Below are positions 14,557 through 24,738 of a stretch of DNA of 64,000 nucleotides, piece after piece. The notes beneath the pieces are model-generated. The model made no database searches, was not told the DNA's origin, and saw nothing but the letters and a program-made list of their open reading frames with translations. The stretch is from positions 2,612,001 to 2,676,000 of the forward strand of contig CP064980.1 in assembly GCA_016699535.1 (NCBI GenBank), read 5' to 3'. Both the position numbers and the translations under genes were made by a program. Positions within the stretch are counted from its first letter, which is position 1. Each line of letters starts with the position of its first letter. The stretch comes from Myxococcales bacterium. GTDB taxonomy: Bacteria; Myxococcota_A; Polyangia; Polyangiales; GCA-016699535.

Positions 14557-17171
14557 CTATGTTCCTTTGAGATTGTCTTGTAGCTCTTGGAGCCTTAAAA
14601 GGGCGTCTATCGGCCTAAGAGTGTTTAGATCCATGGCTAAAATCGTCTCTTCGCAATCGCTCATTTTTGCATCGCTTTGTGTTTCAAAAAGCTCGCGTTG
14701 GGTTGGGATTGCTGAATCGTCCTGATGAAAACGCGGCTCTTCTGGAAGCTCTTGCAACAAGACTGCAGCGCGATCCAAAAGCTCTGGTGGTAAGCCTGCA
14801 AGTTTCGCCACAGCCACGCCATAGCTTTTACTTGCGACGCCTTCACTGAGTCGGTGAAAAAATACAACCTCGCCTTGCTGTTCCTTAGCAGTCACGTTGC
14901 AATTGAAGACGTGCTCACGGCGGTCGGCCAGTGCGCATAGGCCATGATAGTGAGTTGCGAATAGACATCGACACTTAACCGTGTCGGCAAAGTGCTCTGC
15001 AACGGCCCAAGCGATGGCCATGCCATCGAGACTGCTTGTCCCACGGCCCACTTCATCGAGCAGTACCAAGGAACGCTGCGTTGCGCCGCGGAGCATGGCG
15101 GCGGTCTCCTGCATCTCGACCATGAAGGTGCTTTGCCCTGCTGCAAGATTGTCGCTCGCGCCGATACGCGTGTAGATACGATCGACCATTCCGATACGTG
15201 CCTGCTCCGCTGGAACGAAACCACCTGATTGGGCCATGATCACAATAAGCGCGCATTGACGCATGACTGTCGATTTACCGGCCATGTTCGGCCCGGTAAT
15301 AATCATCAGGCGTTTGGATCGTGCATCAAGTTTAATGGTGTTCGGCACAAAGCTGCCACGTTCAGCAAGCTGCTCAACAACGGGATGCCGGCTTTCTTTT
15401 AGCTCAAGGACGCAGCTTTCATCGACGATGGGCTTTGTATAATCAAAACAGGCAGCATTGTGTGCCCACGCTAGACTTACGTCCAGCCGTGCAAGTGCCA
15501 CTGCAAGTTGCCTTACCTTAAGTGAGTCTTTGGCGATTTCTTCGCGCAACGCTTCAAAGCGTTTGCTTTGTATCGCTAACAGTTGTTGCTCGGCACTAAG
15601 AATCTTGCCTTGCAGCGCGTTCAGCTCCTCCGTCACAAAGCGCTCGGCATTGGTAAGCGTTTGCTTGCGGTGGTAGTGCGTGGGGACTTGCGAGAGGCGC
15701 GCCTTGGAGACCTCGATGTAATATCCAAAGGCGCGCGTGTAACGTATTTTTAGATTGCTTATGCCAGTTGTTTGGCGCTCTTGTGCTTCAAGCTCGAGCA
15801 CATAGTCTTTGCTTGATTCGGCTAGTTTACGCAGCTCGTCCATGTCCTTGTCGATACCGGGACGAAACACTCTTCCGGCGGACAATGATAATGGAAGTTC
15901 ATCGTGGAGCTCCTCCTGCAAGCGTTGTTTAATGCCTGAGCAGAGCTCTTTGGGGATCAGGCGCACGATTGCTCCCTTTGGATCAGGCGATGTTGTCTCG
16001 CTGAGCTGCGTAAACAGCCTCTCTGCGGCGATGATACCGTCGCGAAGAGCTCCGAGTTCGCGCGGTCCCCTACCCCTGTTTCGATCCGTGTCATTACGCG
16101 TTCAAGATCACTGATGGCCTTGAGTTCACGACGCAAGCGCTCGCGCAATGGAGCCAGGTCAATAAAAACTTCGACTTCATTGTGGCGCTTTTCGATTTCT
16201 GAAAGCTCACTCAAGGGATTGACAAGCCGGCGGCGAAAAAGGCGCGCGCCCATGGCAGTTTGCGTTTGGTCTAACAGGTGCAGCAGTGAACCTCTTCGTT
16301 CGCCTTCAAGGGTGCACACAAGCTCAAGGTTGCGCACCGCTGTTGGATCAAGCTGCATGTAGCGGCCGTTATCGCGCCTTTCAAAGGTGTAGCGAGTGAG
16401 TTGCTGTTTTGGCTGGTGTTTCCTTGCGTGATTGAGCGCGGCGTATACGGCCAGCTGAACGGTGCTGTCGAGTTCGGCGATTTGACGCTTGGTGTCTTGC
16501 TCGGCAAAACAAGATAAGTCTTCTGTTAGCTCGCCGCTAAGGGAAGTCATTGCATCGAGCGTTCGAAGCACGGCGTTCGGAAAGCTTCTCTTGATGGTGT
16601 TTGCGAAGTTTGCCGTTGCTTCAAAGAGCAAAATTTCGCTTGGGCTTAGACGTGCAAGCTCAACGAGCGCTTGAGCGCTATCAAGTAGCTGTGTTGCAAC
16701 CAGGCGAGCTGTTGAGGCTTCAAGCGCACACAGGCCCCAATGCTCCGAGCCTTCGATTAAGGCAACGAGGAAGTTTTCAGCTTTGGCATCGAGGGCATCT
16801 TCTTCCAGGATGAGGCCCGGCGTAATCACTCGCACGACTTCCCTAGGAACCACACCCTTTATCGAGGTGGGGTCGGCCATTTGCTCGCAAAGCGCTACCG
16901 ATTCGCCCATCTGTAAAAGCTTTGCAATGTACGATGATGCTGCATGGTGGGGCACGCCCGCCATGGGAATGGTTTGCCCTTGTTTGTCCTTGCCGCGTGA
17001 AGTTAGCGTGATGTCCAAAAGCTTTGAAACGCGTTCAGCATCATCACAAAACATTTCGTAGAAATCGCCGAGCCGGAAAAACAAAACAGCGTCAGGGTAT
17101 TCGGCCTTGCAACGGAAATACTGCTGCATGACTGGAGTGTGGCGGCTGTGTTCGTTGTTTGAAACAGCCAT
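14557..17171 (-). CDS. mutS: DNA mismatch repair protein MutS (one frameshift)
   Basis: MutS recognises mismatches and starts mismatch repair. Two adjacent reading frames, 17171-15957 and 15966-14557, encode its halves. The first has the mismatch-binding domain with the FxE-type motif FYEMF near residue 38. The second has the ATPase with Walker A GPNMAGKST and DEVGRGTSSLDGMAIAWAVA. The break is at about 16063-16070: adding one C in the GGTCCCC run makes the frame continue as GDPRELGALRDGI, matching the family core, and gives 871 residues (E. coli 853). The ATG at 17171 overlaps the stop of the upstream propeller gene by one base (TGATG). If the break were real the cell would be a mutator; a sequence error is more likely. 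Confidence 0.92.
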
Positions 17172-19624
17172 CAATCAAAAAAGCTTTCAGCAAGCAAGGG
17201 GCTAAGGTCGTATTGAACGACGCCCGCGCTTGCTGAATCGACGGTGTACAATTTTCTATTTAAGGAATTATAGCGCATGGAGCTTGGTAAGGTGCCGTCG
17301 CCAACAAAGCTTCGTTGGGTGTTTGAAAGGCCAAAGTCTCCTGCAACTCTGCTGTAGAGCCGTTGCATTCTAAAGAAAATGCTGACTTGCTCGTTTTCCT
17401 GGAAGCCTTGAGCGCCTTGCGCGATTTGAAAGTTTAGCGCGGAACTCAGGTAAGGTCTTCCTACTAAGGCGCGTGTTTGCAAGGTGGGGCTTTGGTTTTT
17501 GTCGACGGTGCATAGTCCGTCGGATCTCGCAATGACGCGATGAAACACGCCGCTTTCGGTGCCGCTAACGAGGTAGGCGTCACGGGTGTGCACTTCGTAG
17601 TTAACCAGTTCGCCAAAGCATTCAGCGACTCGCGAAAAATTTGTTTGAATGCTACCGATGCTCTGATCGCTTAGGATTAAATGCTCATCAAAAGCGCGTT
17701 CGATTGCGAAGACGATGGGCAAATCGTCGCCAACGAGGTCCGTTTGAACCAGCTCTTCGCAGCCCTCTGGTGCCGAGGGAGGGAGCTCTGAGATAATCCA
17801 AAGCGAATCGCCTCCGTAGCCTGCTTCTGGATCACTTTGTGTATCAAGAGCGGAGTCCGCGACATTGCCGAAGCCAAGTACGCCCGCTGAGCAAAAGCCG
17901 CTGCTTGAGAGCATGCTGTGTGTTGCTGAATCGAGACTGCCTCCTCCGCCGCTTGCTAAAGCGATATTGCCGTTCCAGGTGGCTGTCCACGTTTCAAGAA
18001 TTCGATCCCAGGGGTCCGCTTGAGCGCAGACAACAAGGGTCTCGCTTTGACTTGTGAGCGGATAGGCCCGCGCCTGTCCGGTAGAACAGCTTTCCAAAGG
18101 CGTCAGGTCGGGCAGCAGTTCAGCTTCGGTAAAGCCCTCTGCGTTTACGGTAGCGCTGCTTGAACGGGTGCTGATTTGAGGTGCCTCGATAAGTGAAATC
18201 TCGGAGGTGCTTAGTGCAACCAGTCGTGGCCTGTGGCGTTTGATGTAGACTTTGCTGTCCAAGTCATCGCTTGCTTTGGTGCAGCTCTGCCCTCCGCGAC
18301 AGGGGGCATCTAAATCCCAAACGTCGATAAAGTTTAATACTCCGCTCGAGAGCGCTACAGCGACAAATACGCCGCGGAATTCACGTGCCGAAGCATCTTC
18401 TGCAAAAGCATTATCATCTGCACATAGCAAGGGAGTGTCGTAACTCGGCAGAACGACACTGAGAGCCCGAGCAGAAGCGTCCAAAGCAATGCGATCTACT
18501 CGTTGTTTTGCAGCGGTCGTGCTCACAAGCAGGTTGCCGGAATCGTAGTCGAGCACGGCCACGCTTCCGTCGACGGCGTCCAGGGCGTAGAGATAACGTA
18601 CGCATTGTTGTGCATCAGGATTGTTGATGTCGCAGTCGCTCGAAAAATCACGCGGCACCACAGGGGTTAGTGCCATTGCGCGAACAGGGGAGCCCACGAC
18701 AATTGGGTCCAGTTCAGCAGGGCTGCTTTGCGACAGCAGAGCATCGAGATCAATGACATGAACCACTGGTAATGCGGTATCTGAGACGAGCAAGTGATTG
18801 GAGTCTTTATCGAGCTCAAAAGTCCAAGGCTGAGGCGCTGCATCGTCGCAGTTCGGGTTGCAGCGTGTTGGCTCGGCATCCCTTAGGCTGAACTCGCCAA
18901 CCGGGGCATCGGCTGGACACACTTTTTGATAGGAAGTCTCTTCAAGGGCAAGCGTTGGTTCGAGATTCGTTGGGAGACTCAGTGCAACGATTGTGGGCTC
19001 TGATAAACTGCCATCCTCAGCGATTGCAACCAAAGCGAGTGAGCCGAGTTCGGGTAAGGCAAGAATCAAGGTCTGCTCATCAGGCGAGAGAATCATATCC
19101 GTAGGTGAAGCTGGCAGCGGCAATGGCGGCAGCGTCTCGCTGTTTAACGGTAGGGTCGTGCGGCGGAAGATCTCGGTGGGCAGTACGGAAATGTCGCGTG
19201 AACCGAAGTTGGCGATGTAACTGTACTGCGGTCGTGTGGGGGGAACGACAACCGCTGAAGGGCCCTCGCCTACTGCCGGATAGGTATAACCGGGAACTCG
19301 GACGTCGTTATCAACGCGTTTGCTTTTTGTTGGTGCATCGTCACGTATTTCAATGGCAGCAATCTCACCGCGTGATTGCTGCGTCACCAGCACGTGAAGA
19401 CGCAAATTGGTTGGCAGATAGGTGTCTGCTTCGGAAGGTGAGCGGCATTCTTCCAAAGGGCGTACCGTGTTGGTGTCAATGTCAAAGCAAACCCATTCGA
19501 TGCGTCCGGACTGACCAAAGCTTGGTGGATCAATCACGATTGGGTTGGAACCGCAAAAGCAAAGCGTCGCGCACAAGCAGGCAAATGCCCAAGAAGACCA
19601 TGTAAAAGAGCGCAGAATATGCAT
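17171..19624 (-). CDS. Exported beta-propeller protein, probable lipoprotein (817 aa)
   Basis: A large secreted protein of unknown function with a Cys-rich hydrophobic signal (FACLCATLCFCGSNP), likely a lipoprotein. The mature part has propeller-like repeats of the YncE/surface-antigen type: stretches such as YIANFGSRDISVLP, SPTDMILSPDEQTLILAL, DSNHLLVSDTALPVVHVIDL and VRYLYALDAVDGSVAVLDYDSG recur at about 45-90 residue spacing. Several Cys pairs in the mature chain suggest disulfides. The ATG at 19624 overlaps the stop of the upstream propeller gene by one base (TGATG), and its own stop overlaps mutS the same way, so three genes are coupled. Function may be surface binding or scaffolding; this is inference. 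Confidence 0.8.
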   Translation of the reverse strand: MHILRSFTWSSWAFACLCATLCFCGSNPIVIDPPSFGQSGRIEWVCFDIDTNTVRPLEECRSPSEADTYLPTNLRLHVLVTQQSRGEIAAIEIRDDAPTKSKRVDNDVRVPGYTYPAVGEGPSAVVVPPTRPQYSYIANFGSRDISVLPTEIFRRTTLPLNSETLPPLPLPASPTDMILSPDEQTLILALPELGSLALVAIAEDGSLSEPTIVALSLPTNLEPTLALEETSYQKVCPADAPVGEFSLRDAEPTRCNPNCDDAAPQPWTFELDKDSNHLLVSDTALPVVHVIDLDALLSQSSPAELDPIVVGSPVRAMALTPVVPRDFSSDCDINNPDAQQCVRYLYALDAVDGSVAVLDYDSGNLLVSTTAAKQRVDRIALDASARALSVVLPSYDTPLLCADDNAFAEDASAREFRGVFVAVALSSGVLNFIDVWDLDAPCRGGQSCTKASDDLDSKVYIKRHRPRLVALSTSEISLIEAPQISTRSSSATVNAEGFTEAELLPDLTPLESCSTGQARAYPLTSQSETLVVCAQADPWDRILETWTATWNGNIALASGGGGSLDSATHSMLSSSGFCSAGVLGFGNVADSALDTQSDPEAGYGGDSLWIISELPPSAPEGCEELVQTDLVGDDLPIVFAIERAFDEHLILSDQSIGSIQTNFSRVAECFGELVNYEVHTRDAYLVSGTESGVFHRVIARSDGLCTVDKNQSPTLQTRALVGRPYLSSALNFQIAQGAQGFQENEQVSIFFRMQRLYSRVAGDFGLSNTQRSFVGDGTLPSSMRYNSLNRKLYTVDSASAGVVQYDLSPLLAESFFD

Positions 19625-20955
19625 CACAACAACTCCTTGACCGTACGTGCTTCGCCAAGAACACCCAGCAGCTTAGGACTCTGCCCGTCGGCCAAGGGTG
19701 AAAGATCGACCACGCGGATTACCGAACTTGTGAAGTCCGTGACGTACAGAAGTTCGCGGGCTTCATCGACAGCAATGTCAAAAGGTCCGCTTAGGCCTGA
19801 GACAATCGTGCGTAGGCGCTCAAGTTCTGCATCGATCACGTATAACGCCGAAGCGTCAAAGCAGCTCACGAAAACATAAGCTGCGCTTTCGGGTCCAACA
19901 TGAGCGATTCGAACCCGCGAAGGTCCGTTACCCACACCGATGACGTTGCTTAGCGCAAGTTTTCCGGCGGACACGGTGCTTCGCTCAAGGTCTGCGATTA
20001 GCAGTGCTTTGGGACGGCGCGCGACGATGTATGCCTTTTTACTTGGTGCATCGATCCAGATGTCACGGTTGTCGGCCCCGTCATCAAGATCTTCGATGGA
20101 CAAGGAGCCTGAGCCATAGGCAAAGGAGCGCTCTGCGCTATTGGCGTCCCATGCGATGCCTATTTTTTGAACCTGAGCTAGGAGTCGATTCGTGGCCAGA
20201 ACGGTGCGGTTGTAGGCGTCGTATCGCAATGAGCTAAGACCGTTGCCAAAGCCGCTGACGACATCGACCAGCGTTGGGACAAGCAGTCCGTCTTGTTGCG
20301 TTTGATCCAAAAACAAACTGACTTCGCCATTTCCGTGTCCAACCAGCACGTAGCTGCCGGCCGCGGGAGGCGCATCGAAGGCTTCCGTAAGGTCACCGGA
20401 AAGCACGGCCACGGGATTGCGAGGCATCACTTCGCCTCGAGGGTTATCGGAACTCGAGCGGCCTCGAGAAAATTCGGAGCTGCAATAATGTGGAAGCCCT
20501 CGTCCGCCACAGTCAAGGCTGCCGTCGGATGCTACCCGAATGTAGTTCAGGGACGAGTCGCTACTGAGCGGAACGAAAAGACGCTCTCCCTCTGGGCTTT
20601 GTGCGATTCCTGCCGCAAAGGAGCCTAAAAAAACCTCATGGCCATCGGGAAGAAAATTTTCATAGTCTTCATAGACGCAAGGTGGTGCATCACAGCTTTG
20701 CAAGCGCTCGGCCAAAAGGGTTAAGTCGATGCTTTGGACGCTGCCGTGATTATAACGGAGATCAAAGTTGGAGTTGGCTACAAATAGCCAACATGGTCCC
20801 TCGCCGCACTGCTGAGAGGATAAGGCAACAGCCGTGGGAAAGTTCAGTTTCTTTTGGGGCGGGTTGATGCCGTTATTGCTTAGATCACAGGCAAGCCCTG
20901 AGCATATAAGTAGGCAAAACCCGGCAAGATTAAGATATGTTTGCCTCATTTTCAT
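19624..20955 (-). CDS. Beta-propeller lipoprotein (443 aa)
   Basis: This protein has a lipoprotein signal (short basic start, LAGFCLLICSGLAC with the lipid cysteine near residue 21) and a beta-propeller fold predicted from repeats such as PTAVALSSQQCG, CWLFVANSNFDLRYNHGSV, GIAQSPEGERLFVPLSSDSSL and GPFDIAVDEARELLYVTDF. It resembles its downstream neighbour in style and they overlap by one base, so the pair probably forms a surface complex. The frame is open to 21036, but the methionines at 20955 or 20949 give the proper signal peptide. It lies 68 bp downstream of the kinase gene on the same strand. Confidence 0.78.
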   Translation of the reverse strand: MKMRQTYLNLAGFCLLICSGLACDLSNNGINPPQKKLNFPTAVALSSQQCGEGPCWLFVANSNFDLRYNHGSVQSIDLTLLAERLQSCDAPPCVYEDYENFLPDGHEVFLGSFAAGIAQSPEGERLFVPLSSDSSLNYIRVASDGSLDCGGRGLPHYCSSEFSRGRSSSDNPRGEVMPRNPVAVLSGDLTEAFDAPPAAGSYVLVGHGNGEVSLFLDQTQQDGLLVPTLVDVVSGFGNGLSSLRYDAYNRTVLATNRLLAQVQKIGIAWDANSAERSFAYGSGSLSIEDLDDGADNRDIWIDAPSKKAYIVARRPKALLIADLERSTVSAGKLALSNVIGVGNGPSRVRIAHVGPESAAYVFVSCFDASALYVIDAELERLRTIVSGLSGPFDIAVDEARELLYVTDFTSSVIRVVDLSPLADGQSPKLLGVLGEARTVKELL

Positions 20956-21023
20956 TCGTTTTGGGGTTGTAAGCGTCTTTGTCCGCCTGAGCAAGCACTG
21001 TGTGCATGGGCTGGCAGGCTTTC

Positions 21024-22630
21024 TTACTCTTCCCAAGGATTGCGTATTTTGTCGGGTATTCCAGTATTTGAGGGGCTTGCAGGGCTCTTGCTTTTTTCTT
21101 TGATTCGGGTGCCTCCCCGAGGTTCGCGCTCAAGGCGTATGCGCAGCGAGCGTGGGGATTCGGCGTTGACGATGACTCGTTTGGGCAAGTAGCCGGGCTT
21201 TCGGAGCTCGATTTCGCGATCGCTTGCTGCTTCGGGGCGCGGAATCTCAAGCGGGGTAACCCCCAAAAGCAGCCCAGACTCCAGGACTTGCGCCGATATA
21301 GGTTCACTACTCAGTCGTACGGTTTCCGAGCTCGCCTCTTTTGAACCATCCTTTGCGGATGAAAGCGCGGTGTCTGGCTGGGAGCTTTCTTTTGCTGAGC
21401 CTGGAGTAGAACCCTCGTTTTGTTTGCTCCCCATCACACCGAGGCCGACACCGATGGCGACGAGGCCAAGTGCTAGAATCGCACCAGCCAGGATCGGTCG
21501 ATAGTATTGCCAGAAACTGCTGCTTTTGCCTGAGGGCTTCCCCTTTTTAGCATTGCGCAATTGTTTCAGATTCAAGCCAAGATCTTTTGAACGTGTTGCG
21601 CCACTTTGAACCTGCACAAGGTCAGACAGCAAATCGCCCATGCTTTGGTAGCGATGGTCGGGGCTTTTGGCCATGCATTTTAGGATCAATGCTTCAAGAG
21701 CTTCGGGAACATTCTCAGCAAGCGGCTGCTCGGAAAGGCGTTGAGGCTGTTCGTACAGGTGCTTCGATAGGATGCCCATCCAGTTGTCGGCATCAAAAGG
21801 CACACTGCCACAAAGCATCTCGTAGATAATCACACCAATGGCGTAAATGTCGGTGCGTGAGTCAACCGGAGCGCCTGCGCATTGCTCGGGCGACATGTAA
21901 TGAGGTGTTCCAAACACCTGCCCTGCACGAGTAAGCGTGCTTGCGCCTCCACTAACTTTGGCATCCTAAAATCTAAAATCTTTACAAAATCTTCGTCTTC
22001 CGCACGTGTGACGAGGTAGATGTTGTCTGGCTTAAGATCGCGATGCACAACGTCATTGCGGTGGGCTTGTTGAAGAGCTACGCACAGTTGCTTTGCGATG
22101 TGGATGGCGCGTTGCACCGAAAAGGGCTCACGGCTCAAGTTCATTGCTGCTTTGAGAGTGACCCCGTCAAGATATTCCATGACAAAGTAAGTGGCGCCGT
22201 CGGGCAAGTTCCCGAAGTCCATCACGTTGACGATGTTTTCATGGCCGATTGCACTAGCCGATTGTGCTTCTTGTTTAAAGCGCCGCGTCGAAAGGGCATC
22301 AAGGTTTTCACCACGCAGTACTTTGACAGCAAGTATTTTGCCCAAGGTGGTATGGCGAGCTTGGTAGACGATACCCATGCCCCCTTCGCCAATCATCCGC
22401 TGAATTTCATAACGACCATCGAGCACTTTGCCGACGAGAGGAGCCGGCGGCAAGGTCGTTACCGAATCTTGTTTGTCTTTGAGCATACGCGAGGACAAAC
22501 GGGATTCGCGTGTATCGGGCCAGGTGTCTTGAGCTGCTCCGTGGGAGGTTTTATGGGCGTCATCGGGCCAGGTATCGACCGAGCCTGCATCGAAAGTTGG
22601 TCGTGAATTCTGATCGGAGTCGCCCGCCAT
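21024..22630 (-). CDS. Serine/threonine protein kinase with PEGA-like tail (one frameshift)
   Basis: Membrane-bound Hanks-type kinase. The N-terminal frame (22630-21830) carries the glycine loop IGEGGMGIVYQA, the lysine in LAVKVLRG, and catalytic HRDLKPDN. The second frame (21917-21024) continues with GTPHYMSPEQ and the rest of the lobe, a membrane helix (ILAGAILALGLVAIGVGLGV) and a PEGA-type domain with GVTPLEIPRP and ELRKPGYLPKRVIV. The break is at about 21945-21975. The DFG motif reads DFR in the raw sequence; one added base and one substitution would restore DFGMAKVSGGASTL joined to RAGQVFGTPHY. The repaired protein is about 535 aa. It starts two bases after the repaired glyS stop. Confidence 0.88.
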
Positions 22631-22632
22631 GG

Positions 22633-24722
22633 TTAAGTACTTATCACCTTAAAGTCAGCGAGTCTGTTCATTTTTTCAACGATAGAAGCCAATAGTTTCA
22701 GTCGGTTTTCCTTGATGGCCACATCATCGACCATGACAAAACCTCTTCAAAGAAGCGATCGATGGGTTTGCGAAGCTCGCTTGCTGCCATGCTGAGAGCC
22801 TCGGCGTAGTTGCGTTTCTCTAGTGCGCTCTGCATCCGCGGCAAGAACTTATTGAGTACTTCATACAGCTCGCGCTCAGCACCGTCTTGAAGTAACTCGA
22901 CATTGACCTTGCCTGCTTTGATGTCTTTGGTGATGTTGGCTGCTCTTTTAAAGGCCACGGCCAACGATTCAAACTCGGGCATGGTGCGAAACTCGGCAAG
23001 TGCCTGCATGCGTGCTTTGACATCGCGCAGCGAACCACCGTCCCAGGCCGATAGGCAGGCCTCGATTAGGTCACCGGGATATTTTTCTGCAAAGAGTGAA
23101 CGTAAGCGTGAACAGAAAAAGTTGTGCACCGAGTTCAGGCAAATACCGCTGTCTTTCAGCGCTCCATCGGCGTACAGCTCATAGCTTGTCCGCAGGGCAT
23201 CTGCCAAATGCAAATCCATAGGGCCGTCGAAGGCCATGCGAATCACGCCAAGGGCTGCGCGCCGCAGGGCAAAAGGATCCGCTGAGCCACTTGGTGTAAT
23301 CCCGATACCAAAACAGCCGACTAAGGTGTCCAGGCGGTCTGCATACGCGATGGCGGCGCTCAACACATCATCAGGGACGCTGTCTTTTGCACCCTTCGGC
23401 AAATAGTGATCTTGGATCGCTTTGGCGACTTTGGGATCGTAGCCTTCTTTTAGAGCGTAGTGTCTGCCCATGATGCCTTGAAGCTCAGGGAACTCTCCGA
23501 CCATCAAAGAGAGTAAGTCAGCTTTGCATAAGCTGGCGGCAGAGGCGCATAGCTCGCTCATCTCCCGTTCGTTAGTAAGGTCTTTACTGTTCTGCTTTAA
23601 CAGCTCGACGCTTAAGGCGCGCAGACGCCGTGCTTTTTCGCCAAGGGATCCGAGTTTGGATTGAAACACAACGCCGTCGAGCTGTGCGCTGCGTTCCTTA
23701 AGATTGTGTTTCTGATCTTCGTTCACAAAGAAAAACGCATCTTGCAATCGAGCGCGAATGACGCGTCCGTTGCCCTTGCTAACGCTTTCTTTATCCTCTG
23801 CCGTGTTGGCGACCGTTAGAAAGTGCTGGCTGAGCTTTTTTGTCTTTGGGTTGCGTAGAGCGAAGTAGCGCTGATGGCCACGCATCACGGCAATGATGAC
23901 TTCTTCGGGCAACCCCAAGAAGACTTCTTCAAAGGAGCCCACTACAACCTGAGGTTGTTCGACTAAATCCGCGCATTCGCCGATCAACGTTGGATCATAG
24001 AGGAGCTCTTCGCCGAGCGTCTTGGCCGCTTCTTTTAGTTGCTGCTCAATCAGCGCGCGGCGCTCTTCGGTATCGGCAATCACTTTGGCCGTACGCAAGG
24101 TTTCAAGATAGGCGGCGGCTTCCTTTACTTCGATTTCTTTCGGATAGAGAAAGCGATGTCCACGGCTTTTACGACCGGTACTGGTCTTCGCAAAATTAAA
24201 ATCCAAGACCTGCTCATCAAGCAATGCGACGAGCCAATGGATGGGCCGGCCGAAGGCAATATCGCCTTGGCCCCAACGCATGGTTTTGGGAAAAGGGATT
24301 CGACTTGCTAGGCGAGGTAAAAGCTCGCTCAGAACGACTTTGGCGTCTTTGCCCCGCTCTTTGCGCTTTGCAACGACGTAGCTGCCTTTTTCGGTATCAA
24401 TCGTGCCCAGTTGCTCAGCGGATACGCCGAGTTTTTCGGCAAATTTCTGGCCGGCTTTGCTTAGCTTGCCGTTGTCATCAAAGGCGATACGACTCGGTGG
24501 CCCTTGCACTTCTTCGTCAAGGTCGCGCTGCTTTTGGGCCACATCATCGATGAGCAGAGCCAGTAGCCGCGGGGTTCCGTAAGCCTTGATGTCTTTGTGC
24601 TCAAGACGGGCCTCGTTTAACATGTCCGTAGCTAGCCCTGGAAGTGCTGCAAGGGCTCCTTCAAGAAAAGATGCGGGGAGCTCTTCGACTCCAATTTCAA
24701 ATAACAAGGAATGACTACTCAT
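22633..24722 (-). CDS. glyS: Glycyl-tRNA synthetase beta subunit (one frameshift near the end)
   Basis: The beta subunit binds tRNA in the alpha2beta2 glycyl-tRNA synthetase. The N-terminus LLFEIGVEELPASFL, PPSRIAFD, and GRPIHWLVALL match the family. The raw frame stops at 22698 after FFEEVLSWSM, which is off-family. Lengthening the A4 run at 22738-22741 by one base continues the frame as VMVDDVAIKENRLKLLAS and ends in VEKMNRLADF, exactly the family C-terminus, with a stop at 22633-22635. The repaired product is 696 aa (E. coli 689). The downstream kinase ATG then follows after two bases. The start at 24722 is an ATG, 16 bp after the stop of the upstream kinase gene. Confidence 0.94.
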
Positions 24723-24738
24723 GCCGGCACTAACTTTC

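Noticed and set aside
14557..17171. mutS read as two separate genes
   Set aside because: The two frames overlap by only 10 bp, and a one-base repair at 16063-16070 gives one full-length MutS with continuous family sequence.
19906..19918. TTCGAACCCG considered as a tRNA T-loop
   Set aside because: It lies inside a propeller coding sequence and no cloverleaf can be formed around it. No tRNA or rRNA gene was found in the window.
22043..22606. Plus-strand ORF of 187 codons opposite the PEGA kinase
   Set aside because: It is a shadow of the kinase gene; no ribosome-binding site and no coherent protein features.
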